Assembly: GCA_035235625.1 (NCBI GenBank)
Contig: CP141150.1
Location: 15,364,830 to 15,428,829 of the forward strand
Reading direction: 5' to 3'
Source: Saururus chinensis
Taxonomy: Eukaryota > Streptophyta > Magnoliopsida > Piperales > Saururaceae
DNA: 64,000 nt
Every line of letters begins with the position of its first letter. The first letter of the stretch is position 1. Below are positions 60,700-64,000 of this stretch, piece by piece. The notes below the pieces were generated by a model that did not search any database, was not told the origin of the DNA, and saw only the letters and a list, made by a program, of their open reading frames with translations. Made by a program: the position numbers and the translations under genes.

Positions 60700-61290
60700 A
60701 GTTGTTTCGAATTCCAATTTTTAAATTGGAATTTCTTTGTTACGAGTGTATTATCGGATTTAATATAAAGTTCGATTGTGATTTTTGTCATTTTGCCATG
60801 TGTCATCGGCTTTATGACAAACTCTGCTTTTGAATGTGTTGTTCTGCATTTATGATATTGGCATTAAAATAACCTCTGACTATGTTTTTATTGTTCCACA
60901 TATGTGTCAACGGATTTAATAAAAAATTCTAATTGTAAACATCGGTTTTGCATGTGTGATATCAGAATTAAGGAAAATTCCAAGTGTGACCTCCATTCTC
61001 TATAATTGATATCAGATTTAATGCTTACTCTAATTTTGAATTTTTTTTTTGTACGTGTGATATCAGATTTAATGCTAACTCCGATTTTTGAATTTTATGT
61101 TCCACATGTCTGATATCGGACTAAAGGAAAATTTCTATTGTGAATCTTTCATTCTTTACGTGTGATATTGGATTTGAGGATTTTGATTTTTGAACTTCCA
61201 CATGTGTTGTATCGGATTCAAGGTGAATTCCGATTATGAGTTTTTTGTTCTCCGAGTGTTGCATTCGATTTAATATGGACTTCAATTTTA
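60700..61290. repeat. Degenerate tandem repeats in the element C leader
   Basis: About eight imperfect units of roughly 60-75 bp, each with a (C/T)ACGTGTGATATCGGATTTAA-like core followed by a CTCCGATTTTTGAA and TTTTGTTCCAC-like part. They lie between the primer site and gag. The role is unknown. Confidence 0.75.
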
Positions 61291-62458
61291 CGTCTTCCGA
61301 TTTCGAATCAGAAATAATTTTAAATTTATGTCTTGCAAGCTCTGCAAGTAATTGATACTAACGTTGATTTTATGAATTTTGATTTCAAGTCAGAAACTAT
61401 TTGCATTCCTGTCTGAATCTGTTACATAAGGATTTGATACGCCAATCCATTTTATTAATTTTACTATGAATAAGTCGTATCGAATTTTGATTCATAGTTT
61501 TGTTAAAATTCATGCATAGAGAATCAGGGAGCTGAGAGGGAGCTTTCTGAAGCAGGCTTATATCAATTGAACCAAATCCAGACAGAACCAATAGTTTCTT
61601 CCAAGTCAATTTTCAAGTACAACTAATCGATCAACTGAATTGAAACAACTTTATACAAAGTTTCTAATAAGGAATCAATTCCGTGAAACAAAGTTCGTTC
61701 TCATTTTTTTTTACATTTTCTAAATAGAATGAAAATTTAGACAAAATAAAGAAAAAACAACACATTCCAGAAATCCACCTGGTTTGCTTGAATCCACAAG
61801 CTAAAAGCAATCTTCGTTGAATCTACAATGAACTATCCTCAAATCCATGAGAATCAATCCACCGAGCTCCAGCTTCAGTAGTTCTAGAATATTCAAATTT
61901 TGACAAAAGATCCCTTCCTTCTTTCCGACAAACTATTTATACTGAACAACTTTCACACCTTCAATCCGATTGTTCCAGATCATTTTCAAAATGTCCCACC
62001 TTTATTTCAGCTTCCTCTGTAATTCCTACCGACAAAGATGATCAACCATATATAATGACTATTTTAGTTAAACTCAGTTGTCTTAAATGCCCCTTCCTGT
62101 TCCAACTATTTACCCGTTAAACTAAACTAACACATTTCAATCGTTAATGATTACCCACAATACCCCTCGTGTTAAAGATTTGCGGAGATGTTTGATCAAA
62201 TGCTCCAACCAATTTTAATTTTCAATGCCTTGACCAAATTGTTCATGCTATTGCATCACTTTCAGCCTGGTGGATCAGCCTTTGCCCTATCTCTGTCATT
62301 GTATTTTGATGGACTGAAATATAGCTTGGGCGGAGACCCTTGCACCAGGACTGACTTGTGCTGTGTTTGTGCTATTTGCTTGTGTTTCCCTTGCGCATAC
62401 GAGTGGGAAGGGAAGAGAGTGGTTGCTAGTTGTGAAGCGCAGCCAGGCCATCACGTGT
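61291..62458. other. Element C leader, nothing recognised
   Basis: AT-rich sequence without a recognisable domain or terminus; short open frames on both strands have no support. Some of it may be a further insertion, but I cannot define ends. Confidence 0.35.
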
Positions 62459-64000
62459 ATGGACGCTAGGCAAAGCTTCGCACCCGTGACAGTTGGTTCC
62501 ATTGCCGGGATACCAGAAGGAGGTGAAAGCTCTGTACGGTCTTTGAGAAGGAGTTGGATGAAGGTTGTTGAGTCGCTGAGATACCCGGAAGAGGCCAAAT
62601 CCTTAACGGGTTGTTGCTGAACAGATTGGAGATCCTTGCTGCGTGCTTACCTTACCTTGACGAGTTGCTGGAAAACAAAGAGTGTTGATGGTAGGCTCGA
62701 TGTTGGCTACAATTGCTGAGGTCGAGGCGAAGGTGGATGCGATGGCCACTGCGAATGGGACGTTGGCTGAAGTCCAAACCTCTTTCTGCAACATCAATGA
62801 GTGTTTGGCCCTCTTCAACCAACTAGTGTCCTTGCTTGAAGTCGCACCACACGTTGATGAGTCTCAGGAAGATGGCAGTACGGCTGAAGGGGCAGCCCGT
62901 CTCACCACATTAGTGGCCGATGTGTCTGCGATGATGGATTACCTCAGGCAGTGAGTGCAAAAGGTAGAGGAGGCAGCGACAGCGAAGGTTAGCGAGTTAG
63001 TGGATGAAGTGGCGGTGCTGAAGCGGGCAATCCTCAATACTCCATCCCGAGATGGGGGCGAGTCTTCATCTTAGCAGGTTGTGAAGAAGGTAAATGTGCA
63101 TGAACCGAAGGTGTACGCGGGGACGGGAGGCACCAAGGAGATCGAGAACTTCCTTTGGTATATGGAAAGCTACTTCACGCCGGTCCATACTCAAGAGGGG
63201 GAGAAGGTTACCATGGCAGCGATGTACCTTGAAGGGGATGCAAAGCTGTGGTGGCGGACGCGGTTGGAGGATGATGCAGCTACGGGTTAGCCAAAGATAG
63301 GGACGTGGGATACGTTCAAGAGGGAGCTGTAGGTGCAGTTCCTTCTCAAAAACATGTCTTGGATGGCTTGAGAGGCATTGAAGAACCTTAGACATACGGG
63401 GGCAGTCCAGGACTACGTTAAGGAGTTTCAGTCACTGATTTTGGGCGTGACAAACAATGACAAAGGATGACAAGCTGTTCTACTTCATGGTGGGCTTGCA
63501 AATATGGGCTTAGAAGGAGCTGAGACGAAGGGAAGTGGAGGACCTTCCCGCAGCGATTGCAGCGGATGATAGCCTGGCGGACTTCAAACAAACTCCCGCT
63601 GAGTCAGCGAAGAAGAATGGGGAAGCAAAGTCATCCAACAAGGAGGACATCAAGGGTGGCAAAGCCAAGGGCAGCGAGCAGTCTGGCCAGCCTAACAAGG
63701 GTGGTGGCTGTTTCATATGCGATGGGCCGCACTGTGCCAAAGTCTGTCCAAAACGGGAAAGGCTGAATGCACTTCTTGCGAAAGAGGAGGAGGAATCCGA
63801 TCATGAGGAGCTAGCACGAATGAGTCCCTTGCAGCAAATGAGTTGTGTTCAGTTGCTGGAGTCCCCGCTTGAGGGGGCAGCTTCGAGTCATTGAGGATTC
63901 GAAGGAAGGAGGGAGCAGACTCCCCAAGCCTTGGCTGATCGAAGCAGCTAAGGGGCAAACTGATGGAGAGGTTCGCAGGATTTGGGGGCAGCGGGTGTTG
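62459..64000 (+). pseudogene. Element C gag (Ty3/gypsy), partial and disrupted
   Basis: A possible start is ATG 62459, though frames shift before 62682. The main frame (62682 onward) reads a helical region, then EPKVYAGTGG, a WYMESYF and MYLEGDAKLWWRTR gag core (63100-63270), and, after a frameshift near 63460, a Lys/Ser-rich linker and the zinc knuckle CFICDGPHCAKVC (about 63706-63744), as in plant Ty3/gypsy Gag. Stops: TGA at 62952, TAG at 63072, 63288 and 63330, TGA at 63369, TAG at 63511, TGA at 63892. The protease and pol would lie beyond the window. Confidence 0.85.

Larger units (their letters stand above)
58046..64000 (+). mobile_element. Ty3/gypsy retrotransposon C, 5' part (continues past the window)
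   Basis: LTR from TGTGGCACCCCG (58046) to GTGTTACA (60640), then a primer site, a long leader, and a gag region with a CCHC knuckle reaching the window edge. RT and the 3' LTR are outside. The LTR contains a GC-rich minisatellite and a hAT-type MITE. It seems to have landed in or beside the CACTA element. Confidence 0.85.

Noticed and set aside
62188..62620. Open frames of 93 and 85 codons just before the element C gag
   Set aside because: They overlap each other in different frames and lack a recognisable domain; the second may contain the true gag start, but this cannot be shown here.

Overview
This is nuclear DNA of a flowering plant. The evidence is two plant-type LRR receptor kinase genes with a spliced kinase domain, plant Ty3/gypsy and Ty1/copia retrotransposons primed by initiator-Met tRNA, CACTA, hAT and Harbinger-like DNA transposons, and AT-rich spacers with long TA microsatellites. 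I do not identify the species. No RNA gene, CRISPR array, operon or other prokaryotic feature is visible.

Host genes. Two paralogous LRR-XII (EFR/Xa21/FLS2-type) receptor kinases lie on the minus strand at 703-4107 (gene 1) and 45339-48764 (gene 2). Each has two exons, with a phase-1 intron of about 390 bp cutting the kinase domain at the APE motif. Both are full length (about 1,004 and 1,010 aa) and both are non-RD kinases. Kinase domains and last LRRs are almost identical, while exposed LRR beta-strand positions differ strongly. Their flanks are also duplicated: the 3' flank of gene 1 (120-702) matches 25255-25541 plus 45067-45338, and the roughly 2 kb upstream unit occurs at 4.2-6.4 kb and again, in repeated form without genes, at 48.8-54 kb.

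Region by region. 0-6.5 kb: gene 1 with its flanks and an inserted element. 6.5-12.4 kb: spacer, then a Harbinger-like element (7442-9368) holding broken HSP90 and Rab GTPase fragments, then a decayed hAT transposase split by a smaller hAT. 12.4-18.2 kb: a small inverted-repeat element split by a complete Ty3/gypsy retrotransposon A (12575-17871, minus). 18.5-22 kb: a probable non-autonomous LTR element. 22-25.5 kb: AT-rich spacer. 25.5-45.1 kb: one 19.5 kb Ty3/gypsy chromovirus B (TSD AAAGC) inserted about 270 bp beyond the gene 2 stop codon. Its 5' LTR is split by an inverted LTR of a related family (27786-35252), which is split by another solo LTR (28911-31427), and separately by a hAT element (35983-37133). 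45-54 kb: gene 2 and its repeated upstream units with a solo LTR. 54-58 kb: copia gag remnant and a truncated CACTA element. 58-64 kb: the 5' part of a third Ty3/gypsy element C, which continues past the window edge.

How it fits together. The window is a resistance-receptor-type tandem locus that duplicated with its flanks and was then pushed apart by about 40 kb of nested transposons. The three Ty3/gypsy reading frames are broken mostly by TAG codons where Gln is expected, plus some TGA where Arg is expected. That pattern fits decay by deamination of methylated CHG and CG cytosines. I see no sequence that must be a wholly new biological system. The points most worth a second look are that stop-codon signature, the gene-free upstream units, the gene-fragment-carrying element and the diversified LRR surface.
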